The notes beneath the pieces are model-generated. The model worked only from the letters and a program-made list of their open reading frames with translations. It searched no databases and was not told where the DNA came from. Positions 1 through 7,522 of a stretch of DNA of 64,000 nucleotides are shown in pieces (position 1 is the first letter of the stretch; the number at the start of each line of letters is the position of its first letter). Position numbers and translations under genes: made by a program. The DNA is from Nocardia sp. BSTN01 (GTDB taxonomy: Bacteria > Actinomycetota > Actinomycetes > Mycobacteriales > Mycobacteriaceae). The stretch lies in the NCBI RefSeq assembly GCF_015354405.1, contig NZ_JADKYP010000034.1:1-64000 (forward strand), given 5' to 3'.

Positions 1-1
1 C

Positions 2-571
2 CCGCACGCTGCCGGCGCCCGCCGCGACGGTGACCGGCAGGCCGAACCACCGGCCGGGACCGGTGAGCACGAGCCGGCCGATCACGGGCTGGGACGTTCG
101 CGGGGCGGGTGGACCAGCAAGCTGCATGTGGCCTGCGACCGGGACTGCCGGGTGTTGTCGGTGGTGCTCACCGCTGGTCAGGTCGGTGACAGTCCGCAGT
201 TCACCGCAGTGCTCGACGGGATCGAGGTGCCGAAACTCGGTGGCGGCCGGGCGCGGGTGCGCCCGGAGCGGGTGCTGGCCGATAAGGCGTATTCCAGTCG
301 CGCCAATCGGGAGTGGTTGCGTCGTCACGGGATCCGGGCGACGATCCCGGTCCCTGCCGATCAGGCCGCGCATCGGCGCCGCCGCGGTCGTGGCGGTGGC
401 CGGCCCCCGGCGTTCGACCCGGTGCTCTACCGGGACCGCAATGCCGTCGAGCGTGGCATCAACCAGCTCAAACAGCATCGGGCGGTGGCTACCCGGTTCG
501 ACAAACTCGCAGTCCGCTACCAGGCCACGATCCACATCGCGGTGATCAACCAGTGGCTGCGGCACTCCTGA
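2..571 (+). CDS. IS5-family transposase, C-terminal part (5' end outside window)
   Basis: The frame is open from the first bases of the window to a TGA at 569-571, so the N-terminus lies outside. The visible 189 residues include the stretch LGRSRGGWTSKLHVACD typical of IS5-type DDE transposases, the second catalytic Asp in LADKAYSS, and the final catalytic Glu in RNAVERGINQLKQ near the C-terminus, followed by the usual helical tail ending QWLRHS. It would catalyse cut-and-paste transposition of its element. Whether the element is intact cannot be seen here. An overlapping open frame at 30-545 is a shadow; some IS5 elements use frameshifting upstream, which cannot be judged from this fragment. 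Confidence 0.85.
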   Translation, partial: PHAAGARRDGDRQAEPPAGTGEHEPADHGLGRSRGGWTSKLHVACDRDCRVLSVVLTAGQVGDSPQFTAVLDGIEVPKLGGGRARVRPERVLADKAYSSRANREWLRRHGIRATIPVPADQAAHRRRRGRGGGRPPAFDPVLYRDRNAVERGINQLKQHRAVATRFDKLAVRYQATIHIAVINQWLRHS

Positions 572-594
572 GGGCAGGCCGCTGACCCGCCCTC

Positions 595-616
595 AACACT
601 TCGAGACAGAACCTAG
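595..616. mobile_element. Right terminal inverted repeat and target duplication of the IS5-type element
   Basis: The bases around 598-613 (cttcgagacagaacc) look like the outer end of actinobacterial IS5 elements, whose tips often read GGTTCTGTCTC inward. They are followed at 613-616 by ctag, which fits the YTAR-type target used by the IS427 subgroup. The left end is outside the window, so the repeat cannot be paired. Confidence 0.45.
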
Positions 617-1044
617 CCCTGCCCCAGGCGCAGAGCCACATCGATGATCACCGCCTCGCGCGGCGCCACGGCATCCCGGCGCGGTTCGTTCACCCACAGC
701 ACCGACCGGCCGGCGCCGTCGTGGCGGGGCAGCGCCACGCAGCGCCCCGGTGCGACCACCACGACACCGTGCAGCCCGAGCAGATGCAGCAGCGCCAGCG
801 GCGGGTCGAGGGCGGGCGATGCCACCACGAAAGCCAGGCGCCGCGACCGCGGCTGCCCCAGTACCGGACCGCAGACCGGCAGGGCGTCGATCACCCTGTG
901 CCCCAAATGATTCGGCATGGCCACCAGACCGAATCGGCCACCGGTGACCAGATGCGGCCGCGGACCGATCATCGTGACCGGCAGTCCGCGTTCGGCGTAG
1001 ACCGAGCGGATGCCGTCCGGGTTGTGGACGTCGGCGAACATCAT
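613..1044 (-). CDS. Hypothetical protein next to the IS end
   Basis: This is a 143-residue protein starting MMFADVHNPDGIRSV and ending DVALRLGQG. I do not recognise the family. It is hydrophobic in its middle (around residues 70-100) but shows no clear signal peptide. Its TAG stop at 613-615 lies inside the presumed ctag target duplication of the neighbouring insertion sequence, so the present C-terminus may have been created by the insertion. Codon use fits the host. The gene is divergent from the MFS gene at 1213. The start could be either of two adjacent ATG codons. Confidence 0.5.
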   Translation of the reverse strand: MMFADVHNPDGIRSVYAERGLPVTMIGPRPHLVTGGRFGLVAMPNHLGHRVIDALPVCGPVLGQPRSRRLAFVVASPALDPPLALLHLLGLHGVVVVAPGRCVALPRHDGAGRSVLWVNEPRRDAVAPREAVIIDVALRLGQG

Positions 1045-1212
1045 GAGCGTCGCGCCACCTCACCCGTCTCCCTGTCGGCCCCTCAGCTCAACAGCCGCGC
1101 GATCGCCGAATCAGAGCCGAAAGTCCCCACCGAGCGGGACCTTGGTCATCGATGCCGGATTTGTAGGATTGCCGGAAAGTAGCAGGAGCTGCTTCAGCAA
1201 TCGGGAGGCCCG

Positions 1213-2736
1213 ATGATCGACCGGAACCGGACGGCGACACCGGTACGCGGCCGCTGGGGAATGCTGGCGGTGCTGTGCGCGAGCCTGCTCCTCGTCGCGA
1301 TGGACGCCACCGTGCTCAACGTCGCGCTCCCCTCGCTGATCGAGGATCTGCAGCCGGGCGCGGTCGCCCAGTTGTGGATCGTCGACATCTACGGTCTGGT
1401 CCTGGGCGGCCTGCTCATCACCTTCGGCGCGATCGGCGACCGGATCGGCCGCAAGCGGCTGTTCCTGACGGGATTCGCGCTGTTCGGCGTTGCTTCGGTG
1501 GTCGCGGCCACCGCTCAGGTCACCGCTCAGCTCATCGGCGGGCGTGTGCTGCTGGCGGTGGGTGGCGCGATGGTGATGCCCTCGACGCTCTCGCTGATCC
1601 GCAACATCTTCGACGATCCGCACGAACGCACCCGGGCCATCGCGATCTGGGCGGCCATCGCCGGGGTCGGCGCGGCGGTGGGTCCGATCGTGGGTGGCGT
1701 TCTGGTCGAACATTTCGGCTGGGCGGCGGCGTTCTGGATCAATGTGCCGGTGGTGGTGCTGACGCTGGCGGCCGGCCTCGGTTTGCTGCCCGAATACCGG
1801 GCGCCGTCGACCACTCCGTTCGACTGGCCGAGTGTCCCGCTGTCGGTGCTCGGCATCGTCGGATTCGTCTGGGGCGTCAAACATCTCGCGCGCGGTGAGG
1901 ACATCGTGATGAACGTGTGCGTCCTGCTCGCCGGACTCGCCATGCTGTTCTGGTTCGCGCGACGGCAACTACGGCTGACCGATCCACTGCTCGACATCCG
2001 ATTGTTCCGGCGCCCGGTCTTCCTCGCCGCGGCCCTGGCGACCCTCATGGCGATGATCGCGATCGGCGCCGCCCTGTTCCTGATCTCGTTGTGGCTGCAA
2101 TACATTCACGGCTACTCCCCCGCCGAGGCCGGTATCCGTACGGCACCCGCCGCGGTCGCGACCCTGATCGGCTCGCTGACCACGCCGGCGCTGCTGCGCC
2201 GGACCGGGGTACGCGGGGTGATGGTCACGAGCCTGCTCATCCTCGCCGCCGGGTTCGCGGTGCTGGCGATCTCGCCCGAGCCCACCAGCTATGCCGTGGT
2301 GGCGCTGGTGCTGGTCTGCCTGGGCATCGGCGACGGGATCGCGGTCACCGCCGCCGCGGCGGTTCTGGTTTCCTCGGTGCCGGCCGAACGCGCGGGGCAG
2401 GGCGGCGCGGTCGAGGAAACCAGCTACGAATTGGGCAACGGACTGGGGGTGGCGCTGCTCGGCAGTGTGCACGGCGCGCTGTTCACCCACTACATGAGCG
2501 ACGTTCCGCTAGCCGGTGCTCAGGGCGAGACGGCTCGTGAATCGGCCGGCGGCGCCATCGCGGTGGCCGGCGACATCGGCGGCGAACTCGGGGCCCGAGT
2601 GCACGAGATGGCCTCGGCGGCATTCGATTCCGCGCTCACGATCACCTCGTACGCGGCCGCGGGGGTGGTGGCGGCGGTCGCGGTCCTCACCGCGATCCTG
2701 ATCCCGCGGCACACCAGCGTGACATCGCGGCACTGA
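1213..2736 (+). CDS. MFS drug transporter, DHA2 (QacA/LfrA/SmvA-like) family
   Basis: This 507-residue integral membrane protein is of 14-helix drug:proton antiporter type. The first helix carries LLLVAMDATVLNVALPSL, the DHA2 hallmark with the membrane Asp, and the loop between helices 2 and 3 has GAIGDRIGRKRLF, the MFS motif A. The length suits QacA/LfrA-like pumps, which export cationic antiseptics and antibiotics; the substrate here is unknown. A GGGAGG ribosome site at 1203-1208 supports the ATG at 1213. No regulator gene is adjacent. The 168 bp upstream is shared with the divergent hypothetical gene. Confidence 0.9.
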   Translation: MIDRNRTATPVRGRWGMLAVLCASLLLVAMDATVLNVALPSLIEDLQPGAVAQLWIVDIYGLVLGGLLITFGAIGDRIGRKRLFLTGFALFGVASVVAATAQVTAQLIGGRVLLAVGGAMVMPSTLSLIRNIFDDPHERTRAIAIWAAIAGVGAAVGPIVGGVLVEHFGWAAAFWINVPVVVLTLAAGLGLLPEYRAPSTTPFDWPSVPLSVLGIVGFVWGVKHLARGEDIVMNVCVLLAGLAMLFWFARRQLRLTDPLLDIRLFRRPVFLAAALATLMAMIAIGAALFLISLWLQYIHGYSPAEAGIRTAPAAVATLIGSLTTPALLRRTGVRGVMVTSLLILAAGFAVLAISPEPTSYAVVALVLVCLGIGDGIAVTAAAAVLVSSVPAERAGQGGAVEETSYELGNGLGVALLGSVHGALFTHYMSDVPLAGAQGETARESAGGAIAVAGDIGGELGARVHEMASAAFDSALTITSYAAAGVVAAVAVLTAILIPRHTSVTSRH

Positions 2737-2750
2737 CGCCCGGTGCGCGG

Positions 2751-2978
2751 TCAGCCGCGCTTGCGGCGATGACGGCGATGGGTGGTGTCGCAGAGCGGAT
2801 AGATTCCGGAGCGGCGGCAGGTGCACACCGCGACCACGAACCGATCGCAGCGCACGACGCGGCCGTCGTCGGTCACCAGCTCCACCGGACCCTCGACGAG
2901 CGCCGGGCCGTCCTTGGTCAGCGTCACCCGGGTGCGGCGGCCCGGGCCGGACGTAGGGTCGTCATTCTCGATCGGCAC
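2751..2978 (-). CDS. CDGSH iron-sulfur domain protein
   Basis: This is a 75-residue protein. The C-terminal half carries the mitoNEET-type motif, read as CTCRRSGIYPLCDTTH: Cys52, Cys54, Cys63 and His67 would bind a 2Fe-2S cluster through three Cys and one His. Such clusters are redox active and transferable, and the usual roles are electron or cluster transfer. The start overlaps the 3' end of the methyltransferase gene upstream by 17 bp, so the two are probably one transcript. The basic tail RRHRRKRG is a local feature. Confidence 0.88.
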   Translation of the reverse strand: MPIENDDPTSGPGRRTRVTLTKDGPALVEGPVELVTDDGRVVRCDRFVVAVCTCRRSGIYPLCDTTHRRHRRKRG

Positions 2979-3612
2979 GGATCACCACCAGCTCCTCTTG
3001 CCGCGCCCCCGGTTCGATGAGGCGCTGTTGCTCCAGCCAGTCCGCGCGCCGGCGCAGAACGGGCCCGAATTCGCACGTTTCGCGGACGACGATCGCGGCC
3101 TTGAGCCCACCGTCGCGCAGTTGACGCACGGTCAGATCCGGATCGCACAGCGACGAATGCACGATCAGCGCGATTCCCTTGGCCCGCAACAGCTCCGGCA
3201 TCAGCCGGCACAGTGGATCCAGCAGCGCCCGCCCGTGCGGTCCGCCCTCCCAGGCCCGCGCCCGGCCGTGGGCCGGAATGACCGAAGGCCCCGGCACATA
3301 GGGCGGATTCGCCAGCACCGCGTCGAAGGTCCGCCGGCGCAGCACCCGACCGAAATCGCCGTGCAACAGTTCCAGCGGTACCCCGTGCAGCCTGCTGTTG
3401 AGCCACGCCGAGGCCAGCGCGCGGCGCGAGATGTCCACCGCGGTGACCGCGGACGCACCGGCCCGTCCCGCCTCGATAGCCACCGCACCGGTGCCGGTAC
3501 ACACGTCCACCACCTTGGACCCCTCCGGGATGGCGGCGGACCCCAGCGCTCTGATCAGCAGTCCGGTATCGGCTGTCGGGGCGTAGACACCCGGTGCGCG
3601 GAACAGTCTCAT
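2962..3612 (-). CDS. SAM-dependent methyltransferase, HemK/PrmC-related (NPPY type)
   Basis: This 216-residue class I methyltransferase has the SAM-binding loop VVDVCTGTGAVAIEAG near residue 35 and the catalytic NPPYVPG motif near residue 103. NPPY is the signature of enzymes that methylate glutamine side chains or amino groups, as in HemK/PrmC and Mtq2. It lacks the N-terminal domain of true PrmC, so it is closer to the short Mtq2-like branch. The target is unknown. It is translationally close to the CDGSH gene downstream and follows the diiron-protein gene, all on the minus strand. Confidence 0.82.
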   Translation of the reverse strand: MRLFRAPGVYAPTADTGLLIRALGSAAIPEGSKVVDVCTGTGAVAIEAGRAGASAVTAVDISRRALASAWLNSRLHGVPLELLHGDFGRVLRRRTFDAVLANPPYVPGPSVIPAHGRARAWEGGPHGRALLDPLCRLMPELLRAKGIALIVHSSLCDPDLTVRQLRDGGLKAAIVVRETCEFGPVLRRRADWLEQQRLIEPGARQEELVVIRADRE

Positions 3613-3639
3613 GATCGCCGAATACCCGCCTTCCGATGA

Positions 3640-4734
3640 TCAACCCGCGCGATCTCGCGGAATCGCCTCCGGGTCGCGCAGCGAACTGTGCCCGGCCGAC
3701 CAGCTGTCGAGCATGTGCCGCTCGATGGCGTTCTCCAGCAAGGTCGTCGCCTGGATGCCGAAGACCATCGGTGCGATCAGCTCGGGCTCGCGCGCCGACA
3801 GATCCCCGATGACGTCGCGGCGCATCACCTGCTCGTGCACGGCGTCGGCCTCCACATGCTCGGCGTAGAAGCGCACGCACGCCGGATGCGCGTCCAACCG
3901 CCGCAGCGTGTCGACCATCCGGCGCGAAGCGGGGGGCGAACTGATCTCCACGCTTGCGAAATGGCCGACCAACTCGCCCCGGAACTGCCGGTGCAGACCG
4001 AACAGCGACATCATGTTCACCAGCGCCAGCATCGGCGCGGGGACGGCGTCGAGGTAGTGCAGGTAGGTGTCGTCGAGGCCGGCGCCGGCCAGCAGGTCGG
4101 CGAACAGCTGAGCGTGGACGTCCTCACCACGACCGGCGCCGAACTCGTCGTATTCGACCGCGACCAGTGCGGCCTTCGCTTGACCGCGCAGCCGGGGAAT
4201 CACCCACGCGTAGGGGTCGGCCTCCTTGTGGTGGTAGATCGAGCGATGCGCGAAGTATTCGCACACCTGCCACCACTGGCCCTGCTCGTTCAGGAAATGC
4301 CCGACGCCCGCGCCCTCGACCGGCTCGACGAGCAGATCGTCGAGTTCACCGTCGAGGTCGTCGCCGCCGGGCACGTCGCGTCGCATCGCGGCCAGGAACC
4401 GGTCCTCGAGGTGGGCGCGCATGCGCAGCAACTTCGGGTCCCATTCCCACCGGGGATCGACGGAATCGAAACCGCGGTAATGCAATTCGTAGCACAGGTG
4501 CAACGCCAGCTGCAGGTCCTCACCGTACGGATCGGTGTTCGCGGTGTCGAAATCGACATGGCAGGCGGTGCCACCGAGCAGGGCGCAGATGCCTGCGGAG
4601 AGTTCGCCGCGCGGCTGCGGCAGCGGCGGCGCGCCGGTATTCGCCGTCACCGGCGCCGGGGTGGGCCGATGCCGGGACGCCGAGAGAGGGCGGTGGCCGG
4701 ATGTTCGGCGCACGTCGGGGTGCGGAATCTCCAT
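3640..4734 (-). CDS. Iron-containing redox enzyme family protein (heme-oxygenase-like fold)
   Basis: The protein has 364 residues from the ATG at 4734 (MEIPHP). The first 45 residues are low-complexity and the rest is helical. The segment EYFAHRSIYHHKEADPYAW, with later VEYDEFGAG and HAQLF, provides the Glu/His pattern of the iron-containing redox enzyme family. These proteins belong to the heme-oxygenase-like diiron oxidase superfamily, whose members oxidise or cleave small molecules with O2. The same frame stays open to 5073, but that extension is arginine/serine-rich noise and overlaps the divergent FMN-reductase start. The substrate is unknown. Confidence 0.8.
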   Translation of the reverse strand: MEIPHPDVRRTSGHRPLSASRHRPTPAPVTANTGAPPLPQPRGELSAGICALLGGTACHVDFDTANTDPYGEDLQLALHLCYELHYRGFDSVDPRWEWDPKLLRMRAHLEDRFLAAMRRDVPGGDDLDGELDDLLVEPVEGAGVGHFLNEQGQWWQVCEYFAHRSIYHHKEADPYAWVIPRLRGQAKAALVAVEYDEFGAGRGEDVHAQLFADLLAGAGLDDTYLHYLDAVPAPMLALVNMMSLFGLHRQFRGELVGHFASVEISSPPASRRMVDTLRRLDAHPACVRFYAEHVEADAVHEQVMRRDVIGDLSAREPELIAPMVFGIQATTLLENAIERHMLDSWSAGHSSLRDPEAIPRDRAG

Positions 4735-4876
4735 GAGCGCCGCATACCCGGTGGCTGGCGCCTCAATCGGCGGCCCGCGCCGGTGCGATCGGTGGCGCCG
4801 GCTGCCCAGGTTCGACCGCGGATCGGCGGGTATGCGCGAAACAGAGCATCCTGTCGCCCGTCGAAAGGAGCACATT

Positions 4877-5524
4877 GTGAACGACCCGACCGGTTCCCGA
4901 GCTCCCGGGGACGACCTCACCGCCATCGCGATCAGTTGCACGTTGAAGAAGTCGCCGGATCGATCGAGCAGCGAGCTGATCGCCGAGCAGGTCCTGCGCG
5001 AACTGTCGGACCACGGCGTCACGGGCAAGACCGTGCGTGCCGTCGACCTCGATATCCGCCCCGGCATCACCACGGACGAAGGCGACGGCGATCAGTGGCC
5101 GCAGCTGCGCGAGCAGATCAGCGCCGCCGATATCGTGCTGATCGCCACGCCCACCTGGCTGGGCCACATGTCCTCGGTCGCCCAGCGCGTGCTCGAACGC
5201 CTCGACGCCGAACTCTCGGTCACCGACGACGAGAACCGGCCCGCCATGGTGGGCAAGGTGGGTATCGCCGCCGTCGTCGGCAACGAGGACGGCGCGCACA
5301 AGATCTGCGCCGATACGTTCCAGGCGCTCAACGACATCGGCTTCACCGTGCCGGCGCAGGGCTGCACCTACTGGAACGGCGAGGCCATGAGCGGCGTCGA
5401 CTATCTGGACCTGGACAACACTCCCGAGGCCGTCGCGACGACCACCGCGGGTGTGGCGCGCAATGCCGCTCACCTGGCGCGGACCCTGAAGGCCGCGCCC
5501 TACCCGGCCTATCCGTCGTCGTAG
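4877..5524 (+). CDS. NAD(P)H-dependent FMN reductase / flavodoxin-fold oxidoreductase
   Basis: The protein has 215 residues. The GTG start at 4877 is set by an AAAGGAG ribosome site at 4864-4870. The fold is that of flavodoxin-like FMN reductases: early strand TAIAISCTLKKSPDRSSS (phosphate-binding loop), then DIVLIATPTWLGHMSSVAQRVLERLD, and KVGIAAVVGNEDGAHKI. It probably reduces flavin or quinone using NAD(P)H in the cytoplasm. It is divergent from the diiron-type gene and leads a small group with the proline-rich gene, a short hypothetical gene and the DJ-1-like gene. A link to the neighbouring iron enzyme as reductant is only inference. Confidence 0.85.
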   Translation: MNDPTGSRAPGDDLTAIAISCTLKKSPDRSSSELIAEQVLRELSDHGVTGKTVRAVDLDIRPGITTDEGDGDQWPQLREQISAADIVLIATPTWLGHMSSVAQRVLERLDAELSVTDDENRPAMVGKVGIAAVVGNEDGAHKICADTFQALNDIGFTVPAQGCTYWNGEAMSGVDYLDLDNTPEAVATTTAGVARNAAHLARTLKAAPYPAYPSS

Positions 5525-5571
5525 CGCGCCGGCCACCGCGCGGCCGATCACCATCCGTTCGAGGAGTCGAC

Positions 5572-5982
5572 ATGTATACCGACCACGCCGGACCGCGACC
5601 GCGTGCCGGCGAGCCTCCGATTCCGGAACCGGTTCCGCCGCAGCCGGTTCCGGATCCCACACCCGAACATCCGATCCCGTCCCCGGATCCGCGCCCGCCG
5701 ATTCCGGAGCCCGATCCCGTGCCGGGCCGCCCGCCCGAACCGGGCCGGCCGATTCCGGGTCCGAGCCCCGATCCGATTCCCGGTCATCCGCCGCCCGATC
5801 CCGGACGGCCGGTCCCGCCGGAACCGACGCCCGATCCCCCTCCGGATCCCGGCCGGCCCATCCCCGGACCCGCACCCGATCCCGGCCCGGATGTACCCGG
5901 CCGCGACCCGCGGCCCCCGGTTCCCCAGGCCGGTGTTTCGCCCGCTGCCGGCCGGGCACCCGCCGGACATGACATCCGATGA
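5572..5982 (+). CDS. Very proline-rich protein (PxP repeats), function unknown
   Basis: This 136-residue protein is largely made of short PxPxP units such as PIPEPVPPQPVPDP, PIPGPSPDPIPGHP and DPGRPIPGPAPDPG. It has no signal peptide or membrane segment, and a short glycine/alanine tail ending AGHDIR. A GAGGAG ribosome site at 5561-5566 supports the ATG. The end overlaps the next gene's start by 14 bp, so the two are probably co-translated. Such a sequence would form extended polyproline helices and could be a spacer or an interaction scaffold. It could also be a low-complexity frame with no function, but the ribosome site and the overlap argue for translation. Confidence 0.6.
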   Translation: MYTDHAGPRPRAGEPPIPEPVPPQPVPDPTPEHPIPSPDPRPPIPEPDPVPGRPPEPGRPIPGPSPDPIPGHPPPDPGRPVPPEPTPDPPPDPGRPIPGPAPDPGPDVPGRDPRPPVPQAGVSPAAGRAPAGHDIR

Positions 5983-6232
5983 GCAGACCCCTGGAACGCA
6001 TCCGCAGGTCACCGCCGAGGATCTGCGGATGCTGCTGGACGCGGGCAGCCCCGGCACCCGCCTGGTGTTGTCGGAGGGCCGGGTACGGCTGGCCACCGAC
6101 AGCGGCGAGGACGGACTGGAGTTGATCCGGCGGCCCGAATTGGCCGACCGCATCGGCAACCACCCCGATCAGCACGAATTGGCCGAACAGGCCGAACTAC
6201 TCAACACGCTGATCCGCCTGCAGGGCGCCTGA
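5969..6232 (+). CDS. Small hypothetical protein
   Basis: This 87-residue acidic protein starts [26 protein letters not shown] and ends TLIRLQGA. I do not recognise it. It appears to have a short beta segment ([15 protein letters not shown]) between two helices, the last being amphipathic ([16 protein letters not shown]). Its ATG lies inside the 3' end of the proline-rich gene, which suggests translational coupling. The DJ-1/PfpI gene follows 29 bp later on the same strand. There are no Cys residues and no metal motif. Confidence 0.6.
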   Translation: MTSDEQTPGTHPQVTAEDLRMLLDAGSPGTRLVLSEGRVRLATDSGEDGLELIRRPELADRIGNHPDQHELAEQAELLNTLIRLQGA

Positions 6233-6261
6233 ACGTGCCCCGAACCCGAAGAGGAGACGAG

Positions 6262-6819
6262 ATGAGCCGACCCAACCGAGAGCCCGCCGTCCTGGTGGTG
6301 ACCTCGCAGACCGGTGTGGAACGTGACGAGCTGCTGGAGCCGCTGAAGCAGTTGCGCGACAACGGTATTCGCGTCACCCACGCCGCCCCGTCCACCGACG
6401 CGGTGCAGACCTTCGTTCACGACACCGACGCCGACACCACCGTCGACCCCGACACCGATCTGGCCTCGGTATCCGTGAGCGATTTCGACGCGCTGGTGGT
6501 GCCCGGCGGCACCGTCAACGCCGACAAGTTGCGCACCACGAAGGAGGCCGTCGACCTGGCGCGCGGATTCGCCGACGCCGGAAAGACGATCGCCGCGATC
6601 TGCCACGGCCCGTGGCTGCTGGTGGAGGCCGACCTGGTTCGCGGCAAGACCATGACCTCGTATCCGTCGCTGCAGACCGATGTGCGCAACGCGGGCGCGC
6701 AGTGGGTCGACGAGCAGGTGGTCCGGACGCAGGACGGCTGGACGCTGATCACCTCCCGCAATCCGCGCGATCTGGACGCGTTCTGTTCCGCGATCGAGAC
6801 CGAAGTGGGCGCGAAGTGA
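6262..6819 (+). CDS. DJ-1/PfpI family protein (class I glutamine amidotransferase-like)
   Basis: The protein has 185 residues from the ATG at 6262, which has GAGGAG at 6251-6256; an upstream start at 6235 lacks a ribosome site. The nucleophile elbow is [13 protein letters not shown], with Cys followed by His, and the following [23 protein letters not shown] is typical of PfpI/YhbO-like proteins. Members act as stress chaperones, glyoxalases or putative proteases; the exact activity cannot be told from sequence. It sits in a run of redox or stress genes and is followed 24 bp later by the UdgX gene. Confidence 0.88.
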   Translation: MSRPNREPAVLVVTSQTGVERDELLEPLKQLRDNGIRVTHAAPSTDAVQTFVHDTDADTTVDPDTDLASVSVSDFDALVVPGGTVNADKLRTTKEAVDLARGFADAGKTIAAICHGPWLLVEADLVRGKTMTSYPSLQTDVRNAGAQWVDEQVVRTQDGWTLITSRNPRDLDAFCSAIETEVGAK

Positions 6820-6843
6820 CGAGAGAAAGATGAAGGCGCGGTC

Positions 6844-7455
6844 ATGGTGAAAGCCCCGGGCGCAGCGGAGTTCGTGCCGGACACCACCGATCTCGCGCGA
6901 CTGCGCGAGGCCGCCCGCGAATGTCACGGCTGCGATCTGTACAAGCATGCGAACCGGACCGTCTTCGGTGAGGGCCCGCCGCACGCTCCGATGGTGATGA
7001 TCGGCGAGCAGCCCGGCGACCGCGAGGATCTGGCCGGACATCCGTTCGTCGGCCCGGCCGGGGCGCTGCTGAACCGCGCCCTCACCGATGCCGGAATCGA
7101 CCGCGACGCCGTCTATCTCACCAACGCGGTGAAGCACTTCAAATTCACCGAGCGCGGTAAACGCCGCATCCATCAGAAGCCCGGGCGTACCGAGGTCGTC
7201 GCGTGTACGCCGTGGCTGACCGCCGAACTCGACGCGATCCGCCCGCAATTGGTGGTCTGCCTGGGTGCGGTGGCGGCGCAGGCCGTCTTCGGCCCCGACT
7301 TCCGGATCACTCGCGACCGCGGGCGGCTGATCGCGCACGACGATCTCCGTGCGCTGGCCACCATCCATCCGGCCGCCGCGCTGCGCGCTCCCGATCGTGC
7401 CGAGGCCTACGACGGTCTGGTCGCCGACCTCACCGAGGCGGCCACCGCACTGTGA
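6844..7455 (+). CDS. udgX: UdgX-type uracil-DNA binding protein (4Fe-4S, family 4-like UDG)
   Basis: This 203-residue protein has the family-4 uracil-DNA glycosylase fold. Cys27 and Cys30 (CHGC), Cys121 and probably Cys139 fit the 4Fe-4S ligands. Motif A is GEQPGDRED (residues 54-62), and HPAAALR (from His175) is the second uracil-site motif. The loop KRRIH at 106-110 is the diagnostic feature: in Mycobacterium smegmatis UdgX this His captures the deoxyribose of excised uracil, forming a permanent covalent link to DNA. It would act in uracil handling or damage tolerance rather than ordinary turnover. It is the last gene of the plus-strand run and is followed by a strong hairpin. Confidence 0.92.
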   Translation: MVKAPGAAEFVPDTTDLARLREAARECHGCDLYKHANRTVFGEGPPHAPMVMIGEQPGDREDLAGHPFVGPAGALLNRALTDAGIDRDAVYLTNAVKHFKFTERGKRRIHQKPGRTEVVACTPWLTAELDAIRPQLVVCLGAVAAQAVFGPDFRITRDRGRLIAHDDLRALATIHPAAALRAPDRAEAYDGLVADLTEAATAL

Positions 7456-7462
7456 CACGAGA

Positions 7463-7492
7463 CGGCCGCCGCCGGTCGTCCGGCGGCGGCCG
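7463..7492. terminator. Bidirectional hairpin terminator
   Basis: A perfect 13-bp GC stem (7463-7475 pairs with 7480-7492) with a TCGT loop lies between the convergent udgX and acyl-CoA dehydrogenase genes. No long T-tract follows, as is common in actinobacteria. Confidence 0.75.
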
Positions 7493-7522
7493 TTGCTGCC
7501 GGAGACGGTCAGCCCAGATGCG

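Noticed and set aside
593-1063. Alternative 156-codon frame over the hypothetical gene
   Set aside because: It is Arg/Gly/Ala-rich, and the frame at 613-1044 has the more natural composition.
4735-5073. N-terminal extension of the diiron-type protein
   Set aside because: The extension is Arg/Ser-rich, has no ribosome site and covers the FMN-reductase start; MEIPHP at 4734 is the better start.
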